Below, in pieces: positions 12,308 to 26,800 of a stretch of DNA of 64,000 nucleotides. The position numbers and the translations under genes were made by a program. Numbering within the stretch: position 1 is the first letter of the stretch; each line of letters begins with the position of its first letter. Source of the DNA: Triops longicaudatus (taxonomy: Eukaryota; Arthropoda; Branchiopoda; Notostraca; Triopsidae); NCBI GenBank assembly GCA_022885665.1, contig JAGQDJ010000122.1, positions 124,001 through 188,000 on the forward strand, read 5' to 3'. The notes beneath the pieces are model-generated. The model made no database searches, had not been told where the DNA came from, and saw only the letters and a program-made list of their open reading frames with translations.

Positions 12308-14812
12308 AAAATCTTTATTATTTTTTATAGCTACTGTTAAAATGAACTAGGTAAAATTGAGATTTAAGTAAGCAATTCTGCATTTTAAGAGTTGTTAAAG
12401 ATGAATAACGTGCCTCACTGAGCAATTTGTGGAACGATTTTTGAATCGTTTGGAGAACTTGGAAACTTGCGTATAAAAAGGTGTTGATCGAAGGAGAACC
12501 CAATAGGTCTTGTACCACTTTTTACCAGTTATGCATGTTATTCTATATTGCTGTAGTGCATAAACCCGACAAGGTGCAATTGACGTTAGGAAGTAAGTTG
12601 CCGTAATTAGCAAGTTTGAGGGAATTTGGAGTCTAGACATTGTAATGAAAGGGGGGAAATTGCTGGAATTAAGTGCGACAAGTAAACTGCAGCTTTATTC
12701 TACTCGAGTGGTATGACTACATACTTTTTCTTGTCTTACAGGGAATGTGCAACAGAAAACCCATCGAGAACCTGATAACGTAGTGCTAATCCCTTGTTGC
12801 AGAAGTCTTTTTTAGCGCTTCTTATCTTTAGGTTTTTATTTTTGATGTCGTGCAAGAGTACCCGCCCTGACACGCAAACTTAATAGCTTGCTTGTTCATC
12901 TGCGAAAAACGTGTTTCCGCCACTGTAGCTGTAAGTGTGCTGAGAATGGCACGTAGTCTGGATTTCATGTACTAGACTTCATCCACAGACAGTTGAGCCC
13001 CTGGCTTGACACGGGCTTGAATTACTATGGATTTCCCGTGTATAAAAGCTCGAGTAACTCGACTCCGGGGATTGGCTTAAAGCAAAACGAAAAAATACTA
13101 CGAATAAAAAAAATCTAAAAATTATGGAAATAAAATCCAATCACGGCTAGAGAAATAACTAATTTTCTTGCTAATTAGTGAAAAAAAAGTCTGTTCATAT
13201 ATATTTTCTTGTCTCGCCGGTATCCCAAACAACGTGTAAGTGCAACAGAGCAAATTTCGTGATCTCTTAATCAAAATGTTACCGAAAAATACCGTTACCG
13301 AACTGATACTTTCCACTAGAAGCAATTTGCGCAAAAGCACACCTGTACGAACATAAACCAGAAAATTGAGTTCAGGACGGTAACAATTGGCTAATTTCCT
13401 TGCAAAAGGAGAAATATCATAAATGAGTCATTTAGGAAACACTTGTTTGCGAAAGCATTTGCAGATGGTCTGGGCATAAATGAGTACTTCGAAATTTCTG
13501 TACTGTTTACGTTTGTTTATCATCACCTTATTCATTGAAGCGCTCTCTTTGATAAAGCAATTGTTAATTAGCATGCTGCTGAGGCTTTGCAAAGTATTTT
13601 TGTATAATAACTTGTTGAATGGGGCTTGAGTGCCAGATATGTGGCTAACCCTATTATTTTCTTTAGCTGCGAGAGAAATTCTGTTGATTACGCACAACTA
13701 GGACTTAAATCCATAGCACTGAGGCACCATAGCCCAAGTTTTCGGTGGGCGTTAGAGAATTAGACTTCTATAGTAAGCTGAAGTTCGCTGTAGAGGACTT
13801 TTCCTTCATTAGAATAGCACAGAGCTGGCAAATATTGGATTCGGAGATCGATCCAGACTAGAGACTCGGATTTCCCCAAGGGTTTGGGGTTATTTAACTC
13901 TTACCAAAAACCCAAAGTGTCAAGGTTGGCGACAATTCCGTAGCCCTATTTAGTATTCATTGTCACGTACCACGTTCTTTGAAAATAAAAAAGGAATAAA
14001 AAGATAGCCAGCACGCCTGGCCAGTACGTATATCTCATGTCTCGGGGTATTTGCTCTAGGCCCCTAGTATTCTTCTATTTCTGCCTCTTGGAAGTGGTTA
14101 ACCTGCGTGAAGAGAACCTTCTGGTACAAAAGAGGGGTTGAAACGAAAGTAATTGAAAACAAAAGAAAAAGCAAATAAAATAAGTATAAAAGAAAAGCCG
14201 TCTCGAATTTAGTCAATTTGAGCGTTGAAACCTTTGCGTGCCAGAAAGCCATAACGAACGTTTACGGAGTTTTGACATCCCGAGGCTTCGAAATTCTCCG
14301 AATCCATGTTACAAGCTTATCTGATGCTTTTAATTAGATTAAACCATTGTCTTTCTCTTGGTACGTTCCCCCCCCCCCCTTTTAAAACGTAACGAGGACA
14401 ATTCTGTTCACGTTTATACCTGAGAATTACCCAGGTAACGTTGCGAAATGCTTCACATTAACATAGTTCCTAGTATAAAGCTAAATTAACCTCGATGCAT
14501 ATAAAATCCTTAATTGACTATTCCAGTGTTTTTAAAAAGCTGTTTTTACAGAAAAGCTCGAAACGCTATTTTTTTAGACAAGCTAATTAAAATTTAAAGG
14601 GCGAGTATATAAAGAAAAAAAACTTAGAAAATAAGAATTCACTCAGTAATAATTTTAAGATACTGTTAGTAGTAAAAATAGGCAGTAGAAACTTAGAAAT
14701 TACTGTAGGGCAATAAACTAGTATTGGAAGTAAAAATTGTGGAGCAAATTGACCAGAAAGCGGAAATCGTAAAAGACAGAGTAGTTTATTTGATTTGTGT
14801 TTATGTTTGCAG

Positions 14813-17800
14813 TGCCCCTTACGGAAGTCCACGTCCTTGTGGGTGACCGGGTCGAACTTCCGTGCGACGTAGCTCATCATCCGTCTGCTGGTCCAGCAGT
14901 CGGTACTACACATCATGACCCGTATGAGCAGCCGTCTTGGGGCCGTACAGCAGCTGGCTTTAACCGCCCAGAGGCAATGACTGCCTTGCCTCCTTCCGCA
15001 GTACATCGACCCGGCGTATTTGCGACCAGCACTAGTGCCAAAAACTCGATACGTCCCGTTGGGGAAGTGCATCCTAAATTTGACACTGACAAGTTGAAAC
15101 CGAAGCTCGAAGAAGGCGACGAAGGTGTCGAAGAATATAAAGACGAAAGCTATTACTACGGAGAATGGGACCAGCCGCAGAACGATGAACCCAATACTGG
15201 CCATGGTGGTGTCAGTTCGGCCGAAGACGGAGCCTATTTGGTCCTCTGGTTCTTCGATCCTGATCGAAAACCCATTTACAGGTAAAGAAAAAAGAGGAAG
15301 ATAACGAAAAGAAGAAGAAAGGAAGGACACTGAATATGATAACACGCTTCTTTTGTATACTCACTATGTCACGTTAGTCATACTAGTCTAGTAATACTAA
15401 GCGCAACAATCAATAGCGTAACCTGTATTCCTTTCTTCCCACTTCATATTCGCTTGTCAAGCCAAGGTTAAGACGTAGTTTACACGGAATGGGTTCTGAA
15501 AGTACTTGTGCGAGCGTGTTTTGGTATTTTTGTTTATTTTCCTTTCATTCATTTATCAATTCGGCTTTATAAGACTTAACGTTAAGCCTTAATGGCCTAG
15601 TCTAAGCAGACGCTTTCGAGCTGTAAGAATAATGAAGAAACACAAGAATTTGTTTCCACAAATTTAAAAAGGGAATAATGGATTCAGACAGAAGATCACA
15701 AACGGAGAAATCCGTCTCATATAGCCGAAAGTTCATTACAAAAGGGTTCCTTATTACTAGATTCTACTGTAGTTTAGAAGCAGAAATATTCTTCGTATCT
15801 TACTACAAACGTTTGACACATCAAAGGTTCGAGATATTATGGAGAAAAATTAATAAATATATTTTTTGATTTAATGACGATTTATTTTTTATTAAAATTA
15901 TGTTTTAACAAATTATATTTTAACCACATTTCTGGATCATTAAGTAATATTTGTATCGTGAATAGTATCAAAACTGGGTTAAAATAGACCTGGCATATTT
16001 AAGAAAATTGAAATTTTTATAACATTTTTCTAATATGTACAAAACAACTGCCGTTCGCTGCAGGAGACATGAAAATTTCTTGAGCTCTTCAAAATCTTCG
16101 TTCTTTGAAACATACTAGAAAAAAAAATCTCAAAATCTTTAACTTTTGGTCATTTTTTTATACTTGTTGTTCCCTTTTGATATTCCACAATGTAATAAGT
16201 CGGCACTCAGGTATCATTTGATAAACTGGTGTAGACCATGCGCAAATGTGAGCATTAGCCTAGTTTAGGAACTTCCGCCAGTGGCGCTCATTGTGGTGAA
16301 AACAAGAACCTGAAAACCGAATACGCCCTAGTGTCGATCTCATCTCTGGAATAAGCGGAAAATGAATGCTTCATTAAGAAGGAATTCACAGAAAACAATG
16401 CTTGCTCTATTTTTGCGTTTTATTGCGTTCTAATTATATATTCATATCCAAGTTACCGTTTTTTCTTTTTGTCTAAGCTTGGTGCTCAGTGGTTCGCGAC
16501 TCACAGTACTAGAAACTTCCATAAGTGCTTGATAAATTATTGGTCTCTCCAGAACTGGCGTCGAAATTTAGACCAAAAAAGGGAATTGTCCAATGGAGCA
16601 AAAGCCGAAGCTGTACAACTGCCGTGGATAGTCTTTACTATCCTAAAAAAAAAAGAGACATGAAAAATAAAATAACGCGATCTCTTGCTAGTTTAGCATA
16701 GAAAATTGAGAAGCAGAAATTCCGCCGTTCTCCGAAAATTATTGCATTAGAAAACGAGGGAGAGAAAATGCCCCAAGATTCTCTGCGAATTTGGCATTCC
16801 CCAAACCCCAGAATCTGAGGCGAAGGGGCGTTGTCTCCCCCAGAATCCAAGCTTGGTACGATGGAAGATGGAATATAAAACGAATGTGATTCTATAAATC
16901 TCCCGCGGGAAATTCGCTCTGCTGTGTTCTTCGGTTAAACTTTTTTCTCTTTTTGTGAGTCTGTACACACTACATCATTTTCCTTTCTATCGCTTCCTAT
17001 GTATGAGAAGAGCAGCCCAACTAACGTAACCCTGTTTTCGCAAGATTCTATCCCGTCTCCCTTCTTCTGTTCTCCACCTTCGATCAGCATGCACGCGAAG
17101 ATGAGTCAAGTCACAGAGTGGAAAACTTTGCGTTTGCGTGGGTGTAAAATGAAGAAAATCAAAACATTGAGACTTTTCTTACCAAACAGCTAATGCGTCT
17201 TTCTGGAAGTTTGAAAACGTAAAAGCAAAATACACCCACCCATCCTTTGTTAGCAGAAAATTTATTGATGCTCTACTTGTAAATTGTAGTGATATTTGTT
17301 TTTCTTATTTTTTTGCTTGGGTGCTTTGGTGAAGGGCGGGGGCTAAAAACGATCTAACGGCTTCCATTAGTGTAGTCTATCTTGTAGAAGAAATAACAGA
17401 GCCATTGTTGAACACAATAGCTTCCATTAAAAGCGTGAAAGCTTTTTCTTGCGATAGGACTGAGAATAAGGCAAGATGATAGTTTGGTAATGTAAAGACG
17501 AACTTGGGGAAAGTAGAGACGCAATAATTAAGGCAGTTATGAGTAGCTCATAAACTTAATTCATATTCAATCGCTAAAGAAGCCACTAAAGGCATCGCAG
17601 ACCGAACCTGAATAGGCAAATGTGCCATTGTTGCGAATTCGAACAGACCCGTAATTCGTTCTTGACACAGTTGCAAATGTGTCTGAAGCAACAAGTGCGC
17701 AATTGTGGACAAGAGCTGTCCCAGACCGGAGTTCTTTGTTATACAGTTTTGCAGATGTTTTTTTTTTTAGAAAAATGAAATGGACCTGGAACTCTCATGC

Positions 17801-20800
17801 AATAATTACACGCTTTTATTCGCATTTTTCGGCATCATTCCTGTACCTTTAATTCTTTTTTTTTTCAGTGTCTAATTCATTTTTTCCGCTTTCTCATGTA
17901 CTAATTATTGAGAGTAAATTCTACCCTTACTTTTTAATTTTACTAATGATCTAATTTTAATTGTTACTAATAATATTTAAATTTTACTGTGATTTTGCCT
18001 TTCGTTCTATACTTTTATCCCCTTTAGTTATTTCTTTATTCTTATGTCGTTCTCCATCTCTGTAATGGTCAATATTAGTCTGAATTTGAAATCAGTAAAA
18101 TAGGAGGCATTTATCTGGAAACTAGTTACAAGACAACGCTGGGTAATTTTCAGGGCAGTAGAATTACTGACAAAAATGCTGATGTTGCCGAACAACATTC
18201 CACCGTCAAAGGGAAGCGAAATAGGGTAAAAGAAAGGAACAAGTTATTACAGTACAAAGAAATTGTCTCGAGATTTGCTGTTTAGATATATAGGCCCAGT
18301 ACTGGAGTGCCACACGGAATTATTGGAACGCTCTATGAAGAATAGCTTTCGGGATTTCGGAGTTGACAGATTTATAGCCGCAGATGTATTGATAAGTGCT
18401 ATTAAGATATCCTTAAGACGAACAGCGTAGTGTAACTCTGGGTGGTACTTTCTTTTTATTTCCACCTCCTATAATTATTTCGTGATGCTTAATGTTCCAT
18501 CGTAAATTTTCTGGTTTCTAAGGCGTTGCTAAGGCAGGTATCCAAACTTGGGCCTGGATTGACCTCGAAAGAGCATTCTAGCTTTTTATTCCGTTTCCTC
18601 ATTGGCTTTGAAACGAAAATATCTAGCAGTCGGTTGCATTCTTGATCAAATGCCTATCTTATTCAGAAACCTCCAAAAACGGCACACGATGATTAGGAAG
18701 CTTTTATCTCCTTAATGCTTGGAAACTTACCTTAAAAAAGTCGTCTTGCAGTAAAGTAACTTGTCTCGCAGTGTAATTCTGCTAATCCTGCTCTGTAGAG
18801 TTTAGTATTTTCCTAAAAGACACAGAAGCTACGTCTCAGGGGCAAAACTTTTCTTGTTGGGGTAGAAGTAGAAGTGATTGTTTCGAAAAATTCGTTTTAA
18901 AGAAAATCCTTCTTTGCCGTCTTTGCCTTGAATCTCGGAATTAAGTCTCATATATCTTTCAACGATAGTTTCGACGTACGTGGTAGAAGAGTCAGCGCTG
19001 GAAGACATTGGTGGGATGAACGACGTTTAGGAAATCGAGCTTTCTTTTTACTTGGCTCCAGCGCCGTCGTTGGCTCGGGGACAACAGGAACCGGTTTGGG
19101 TACTGTCGGTGTTGTCGGTGCCGGTAGTGCTGTTTCCAAGCCGTCGAGATTGCAGATCCTCAATGTGACGAGAGAAGATGCCGGATTTTATCGCTGTCGA
19201 GTGGATTACCGCGATGCACCCACCCGGAACGTGAAATACAAGCTCGTCATTATCGGTAAACAAATAAACACAATACTGCAATAATTTTAAAAATTAAATA
19301 CGAAACAAAATGCAGTACAAATAAACCCTAAGAACACAAAAAAAATTGTCAAACAATATGAAGTATAGAGATTAAAAAAAAATCAATAAATAAAAAATCA
19401 AAAGCAGGATAAAAAGCCGATATTATTAATGAAAAACAGGATTTGGAAATTATTAAAAAAACTTAATGTAAAATAAGGAATACAATTAAATCGAATAAAG
19501 TTCAATGGTAGGGAAGTATTATAACAAAAGCGAAAGAAAATTGCTAATAAAATAGTCACAAAATAAGAAGTAGAGTAGTTAGAAGGTTAGGTAGATAAAA
19601 GGAAAAGCAGTAAAGTACTTCTATGTCTAGACACAATGGTGGGTTTTATTAAGGCGTAAACTTCTTTAGATCCTCCGTCCGCGTTAGTAATCTTGGATGC
19701 TTCGCTCCGTGATATACGTTCCGTGGCCGGTCCACTCGAAGAAGGCGCTGATCTCATTCTTACATGCAAAGCAATTGGGGGTACGTTGGCCTTTTTCGGT
19801 CGCCGCTAAAAGTTTCCTTTTCATTCTGTTCTTTCGCAAGTGTGTTCCTTTTAGCAATTTTGTTGACGTAACTCTTAATTCGCTCACGTCAAGCAATAAC
19901 GGTCAAATATATAGGTAACCCGCAGCCTTGGGTCAGTTGGTGGTACGGCGGGCAATTGATCGACAACAGTACCGATGGCCGATCTAACGAAATGGTCACG
20001 AATCGTTTAGTGTTCCCGCGTGTGGGACGGCACCACTTACACGACACTTTTACGTGTCAAGCTTCATCGAGCCCTTTCGTGGCTCCCAGCATGAAATACG
20101 TCACGCTTGAGCTCCTACGTAAGAAACTGTACATTTTCTTTTCCTTTTGGTAACCCTTGGGTTGTTGTTGTCTTGCCAAGTAACGATTTCCTAAAATTCT
20201 TGTTTTTTTTTCTATTTATTTCTCGCGTCGTTCACATCCGCGAATACATCACACCAGTACGACCGCTCCAAGTCGAAGTCCTTAGTCCAGTCATTCCAAG
20301 TATTGGCATGTCCCGGGGCAGTTTGGTCGCCGATCAAAGCCAAGAACTACGCTGTAGGGCCATCGGGTCCCGCCCTGCTGCAATGATCACCTGGTGGCGG
20401 GGCAGTCGCCAGATCAAGCAAGCAAAAACTACAGTAAGAAGTTTGCCCCTATTTTCCCATATTAACATACAATCAATTGGATCGAGGATGTGCACTGCGT
20501 TCCCTAATTAGCTTTTTCATGTAAAAAAAGCTAACACTGCAAATGAGGAATAGTATGATTGACAAAAACTTTTTGCACTGGGCACTTATTAGAGATTTGG
20601 GTCAGGTGTAATGCGACGTGAAAGTAAGAAAAATCATAACTTTTGAAGAAAAGGTTTCTTGAGGTTATAGAAAATTTAGAATTATGCAAAATAGCGCGAA
20701 GCAACCGTAGAAAAAGTTACGCGTGAATCGAGCAAAAATTAATGCAGACATTAAATACAGAATTAAGTTCTGTTTTTCTTATAAAAGGGACACAACTTTT

Positions 20801-23800
20801 GTTGTTACGTTTGCTACGAGTGACAACAAAAATAGCGCAAATTTTACAAATGGTAAAACTGACCCAAATCTCTACGAACTTACTACGAAAATGGCGTTTT
20901 TCCGAGAAATTTTGGACGTAACACCAAAACTTTTAGTGGCTTTGGGACTTATTCGAAGATTCGTGGAAACGTCGTTACAACGGAGCGTGTAATGCAGAAA
21001 GTTTAAGGTGTAAAACTTCTCTCGTATCGTGAAAAATCAAAATAAACTTTTCTCTCTCATGAACGAAATTTCCTGACGCACTCAAGACAAGCGTATCATA
21101 ACGCTTCGATACTTGCTATAACCCCTTTACCCAACGATTCAGTTTAACACGTGAAATAAAGCGAAGACTCCACTTACCCTTCTATTCACCCTAGTTTTCG
21201 CCCCTTTCTCATTAGTTTTTACGCGTATAGTTTTCAATCTTCATTGTTTACGGCGTTTTTGTCTTTCGTACCGCGCGTCCCACTTCCTGTGCGGCCAAAA
21301 CGATGTACCGAGCGCTCTTCGGAATAGTACGCTTCTACGGTTCCTTTTCATGTTTGTACAATATCACTAGCGTGCGTGTAGAGTTCAGTAGACTGAACAT
21401 GTTAAGAGCAGCGTTGCATCTTCCACAGTTTTGACTTGACCTTCGATATAGTTAGCGGAGTGGAATTGCGATAAGAAAAAGTTCCGATGTGCTTTCTTCC
21501 TGATTGCATTGTTCAGGGTGTATTTATCTCCTTCCTTTTTTCTCTTTTTTGTTTGTTTTGAACTCAAATCTTGCGTCGCTGCATTGTCATTGAAGAGTAC
21601 CAACGAAGGCAATGTGACAATGAGCGTCCTGACATTCGTACCGACCGCGGAAGACGATGGTCGTCACATGACCTGTCGAGCCGAGAATCCCCATTTACTG
21701 AATAGCGCGTTGGAAGACTCGTGGAAACTTGACGTTCAGTGTAAGTTACGCGATTCGTTTTTTAATGGCTCCGCCCTAGTTTGCTTTTCTCTGATTAGAC
21801 TTGAGTTAAATTGGCGTGGCTCGTGTTTTTACAATCAGTATGCACCCACCATCGTCTCTCTCTCTCACTGGCTTTACTTTCCGTATTTCGTTGTTTGTCT
21901 CAGGGTCTGTTAAGGTCTTTTCGCGTAGTGTAGTACGGTCCAAGAGGAGTGTGTGCATTCTCCCGTGTTAAATCTCCCTTTGCTTTTGAAAACTAATTAG
22001 GCAAGTTCGGGGAAGCTTACGAGAGAACATTGCTTTTCGGGGCAGAGTTTCCAACATTTAAAGGTCCAAGATGAGCAAAAAGTAGATGCGTTATAGTAAG
22101 GCGAGAGAGCAAAATGTTTGCTCAAGCTCCGAAATTATTCATGAAGCTTGAAACGTTTATGACTTTAAACACTTTGTAAACAGCAACCGTGGAGTTCCGT
22201 TTTCTTTTCCGGTTTCACTTCCGTGTTCCGTAATGAAACTAGAGAATTTCTTTTTTCTTTTTTTTTTGCCTACCGTTCTTTTACTTCAGTAACGTTTTCT
22301 TTCCTTAAGTTAAAACTCAAAAGGTTTCTGTTCCAAAATTGAGACCTTAGGCACTTAACAAAATATGAACAATGCAAAAAAAGCCGCCTAAGTTATTCCT
22401 GAGGCTTTTTAATTTTGGGTAATATGACAAAGAAGGTAGAAAACGATAAAACGTTTCTTTTTAATCAAAACGAAAATGTATTCCTCTTGGAAACTAGCGA
22501 CAGTCAATGTTTAGCCGACAAGAGCCTTTGTCAAGCTTAGGAAAATGAGCTACGCCGTACGAGATAAATAAACGTAAAAAAGTATGTGAGAAAAAATAAA
22601 AGAAAATACTTCACACATGGGAGAGAAAATCTGTTAGGTTTAAGTGTGTTTATTCTTTTCGGAGACAATTTTCGTAGGGCATGAGCAACCTTAAGAGAGA
22701 CGAATACGGCGTAGGAAAGGAAATTTCACTATTGGTTGGGTTTTCTTACGTTACAGATCCGCCAGTCGTGCGTCTCGCAATGGGCAATAACATCAACCCC
22801 GACGACATCAAAGAAGGTGACGACATGTACTTTGAATGTCATATACGAGCCAATCCGGCCGTCCATCGTCTAGCTTGGACACACAACGTGAGTAATACGT
22901 ATGAACAAAAAAAGTTCTTTCATCTTGGTTAGGGTGGGACAAAAAAGGGAATTTTTCTCCTTTTGTAGAGATTGAATCATGGTGTTGAACGTCATATAGT
23001 TTCGACGTTATACTTCATACTGTATAAACTAACGATTAACGTGACTCATTGTGTTAGAATGTTGCGCAGATTAATGCAAAAAAAAAAGAAAAAATAAGAA
23101 ATTATTGCTGCGAGTGTCGTTAAGGTTCTTGTGGAAATATTAGGTTAGGTATTAGGTATTTTATTTAAGATGGAGTTAAGATTAAACTAATTTAAGATTG
23201 ATTTTTTCCCAGTATTTTTTCACGTTTCTGGATGTACCTATTCGAAGTGTTAGGAATGTGTGTTTAGAGAGCTGTCAAAGTCAGATCCAAATCTTTGAAA
23301 ATGTAAATGCTGATTTTCTATTTTTGGTAAAAATTTCTCGACGAGAAGATCGTTACATCATAGTATCAACAAATATTTCCTACAAATATTCTACAACACA
23401 AGTTGGCATTTCATGTGTTATTTGAAAATCACTGGATGAGCGCGTGTAGACTACACAAATATGTAAATAAAAAGTAGCCTAATCTTAGGAAGCTTTGCCT
23501 GTATCACTCGAAGCGGTGAAAGCAAGAACCTTAATATAGATACGTCCTATAAGTTAAAGAAACATCTTTCAAAATGCTAACTATAATTTCTTTACGATTG
23601 GGTCGTTTGTAAGATCTAGATATTAGTAACGATATGAAGAGAGCTAATGGAGTCTTTTGTTATAATGGAAGGTAGGCACTTGGAAATATTCCACATTAGA
23701 AAGGAAAAGACTACTATAGATTCCTTTATTTTTCTCGTACCCCGGAAATGAGGAGAATAGGAATAACACTACATTTCACTTACTTAACAGGTCAGGAAGT

Positions 23801-26800
23801 ATCAAATATAAAAGCTTTCTGACTAAAACGTCTGCGATTGACATTGACTGAAGCCAAACCGATTACAGATGCATGAGAAAGTAATGGAAAGTACTTGAGG
23901 ACGGCCGTTAAAATTAATTGACTTTTGTTAGTGTATCATTCCTTTTTTTTAAGCCGGAGAAATGGCAAACTCCGGTAAGATGTAATCGAATGAAAGGAAA
24001 AGTCTTTTTTTTGGCGCTGGATGGGGCTTAAAAAAAAAAAGACATCTACGGCTTTTCCAATATGTTTTTCTAGGTTTCAGTCCTAAAGATATGCGGAACG
24101 AGCGGAGTGAATGGCTCGCTCAATGAGTTCTATGAAAGTCAATGAACTTTTTTTTTCTATTCGTTCTATTACCTTCCCAAGAGAGAAAAAGTCTTGTACA
24201 GGATTTCGTAGTGTTATACATCAGAATTCATTTTTAAAACCCTTTTGACTCCCTCATGAATTTCTGACTTTTATAGGGCTTGCCTCTTTGGCATAACACT
24301 TCAGTAGGCGTGGTCATGAGTAACGTCAGTCTCGTGCTGCAAGGTGTCAACCGTGCCCGGGCTGGCAAGTACGCTTGTGTTGCTGCCAATATCCGTGGCG
24401 AAGTAGCCAGTCCTCCAGTACATCTCCGAGTCCAATGTACGTTGTTGCATCAATGCTCATAAGAAAGTGGTACTACCTTGAGGCAAAAAAGCCTATCTTT
24501 GTACCAGTTTGTTATGACCTTCTTAAAATACTCTCACGTAGTTCACGGTTTTTAATTAATGTTTCGAAAACTAGACGCGCCCAGGTGTCAGACAGATACT
24601 CAAAAACCAAGTGGCGTGGCTAGGCACGAATCAGCCACGTTAACGTGTCGAATGGATGCAGACCCTTCGGCGGAAGTGCATTTTTGGTGGACGTTCTTGG
24701 GCTCTGCACCATCGCTTGGTAGCAGAAACGCTCAAAAAGACTTAAGTGTGCTATTAAAGTCAGGTATGTTTTACGCCAGAAGAACGCTTCCGGCGTAGTA
24801 TAAGAGTGGAGCAAAGTTTTTGTCTTATGTGAGAAATTGGGTATAGGATTAGGTGGCGAAACGATGTTGCTCCCACGGGCCCAGTTCAGTATGCAAGGGT
24901 CAACTAGTACCTTGACGTACACACCACGTACCGACCTCGAGTACGGTTTAGTAGCCTGCTGGGCTTCCAATTCCGTCGGCAATACCCGCGATCCATGCGT
25001 CTTCCAAATTGTACCCGCAGGTACAACGACCTTTTGATTCTCAAACTTTGATCACCTTGACGTACTTGTAATAAAACTTGAAAAAATGAGTAATTACATA
25101 GTGTACGTACCTAAAGGCAAGCCTGGCGTACCTCAAAACTGCACAGTACACAACCGAAGTGCAGACTCCGTCCGAGTCGATTGCGTTGAGGCTTTTGACG
25201 GTGGACTGGAACAACATTTCGGTTTGGACATACTTCATCCCGTAACGCGTGCCCTTAAAACATCCTTAACCAGTGCCCAGCCTTGGTTTGTTGTCCAAGG
25301 CCTGGAGCCTGACTCGGCATTTCTGCTCCACGTGTACGCCATTAACTCCAAAGGACGGAGCGAAGAAGTTGCCCTAGAAGGTATGACCTTGCGTGCGCCC
25401 GAAAAGCACATAGGTACGTCATTCGCCCTCGCACTGCACGTTATAAACTCTTTCAGTTAGCGCTAATAAATCAACTTGCTTTCATTTTCTGGCCTTTTCT
25501 CTGTCGTGTATTAGTATCAGCGTCGACGGGGATGGTATCAACGTTCCAGATGACGCCATTACTCGCCATTTTGATTGGAACTGCCGCCACGTTACTGGTC
25601 GTCGTACTTACAGTTGCCATAGTGGTTCACAGGAAGCAAAAACAACGCCAACGTACCGAAGAACGCAACCGAATGGCGACCGGCGACCAGACAGATTTAG
25701 CGTCGATGGGAACGTTCACTAGGCCCAATTCTTCAGGGTCTTCTCTAAGTAATCCTGTCGAAAATACAAAAGTCAACGGGCGACTCCCACTCAACTACCA
25801 AATCCATGAGCCTGACATCTTATTAGGAGACCTCGGAACGGGTAAGGTATATTTATATAATTTTCCGTTTCTTTTATCTGTAGTGATAACTAGTAATGGT
25901 TTGAAATTTAAGTAAAGGGTGTAGAAAATATAAGAAAAAATTATTTCGGTTGGAGATTGTAATTGTGTTAGATTTACGTACTCGCATTCAAACGCTCAGC
26001 GTAGAATTAGTGTTTAGGGTTACTTGATGAATCCCGTAACGTAATATACCACAAAAAGCGTGTAGTCATTTTCTAAATTGGAAGCGATGATTTCCGCACC
26101 GACTGTTTGCTTTATTGTAGAAATGTACACAAAGAATTAATTTCTCAAGATGTTTACGTAGCAATGCCTTTGAAAAGAAAGGCCAACAAAGGAGCTTTGA
26201 ATAACCCAACGAACAAATCATAGGCTCAGCGCTCCGAGGCTTGGCTTTGTCAACCGCCCACGAACGTCCTGCAATACTTCGACCACATTTAGGCCGTCCT
26301 CCCGATACTTCGCCGGACGAAGACGGCTGGGGACCGCCGACCAACAGAAATACCTCGGTAGGTAATCCTCTTACAAAGAAATCTCCGCCGTTTTCCTCTC
26401 TTTCCTGTTTTCTCTCCTTTTTTCCCTGGTATTTGTATAAGACTATATTGGAAAGAAAAATGCACCTGAACTAGTACGAAAAGGACATGAACAAAAAATA
26501 GTCAAGAACGATCCTCCACCTTTCTTTGATGTTACACAACCGTTTAAAGCTTATCGACGCTAGACGATAAGCGTGACCATAATCTTCGGAAAGTTGACGC
26601 GCCCCCTTTTCGTCTGGAAGATCCGATTCTTCCGTGATTCCTTCGATTGTATTCGTAGTATTCCAGTACATATTTACCCCACCTCATACAGATTACATAA
26701 CGTACAATACGTATATAACAAAACGAAATGTGCCGAGGATCGTTCTTACATCCAGCGAAAGTTCTTTTTAGGTATTTGTAGATTTGTTATTATAGGAAAA

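Larger units (their letters stand above)
8063..14812. other. Long non-coding stretch (putative intron 1 of the Sidestep-like gene)
   Basis: No exon with family similarity was found here. It contains an A32 run (11591-11622), an AT microsatellite (12221-12307), a C10 run near 14370, and a degenerate piece with a transposon-type terminal motif (10892-10913). A 160-codon ATG frame on the minus strand (8780-9262) matches no family I know. Confidence 0.45.

Noticed and set aside
12131..12350. Tyr/Ile/Phe/Leu-rich frames
   Set aside because: They translate an AT microsatellite.
18247..18465. 72-codon minus-strand frame in a Sidestep intron, considered as a retroelement fragment
   Set aside because: No recognisable reverse transcriptase, integrase or other motif.
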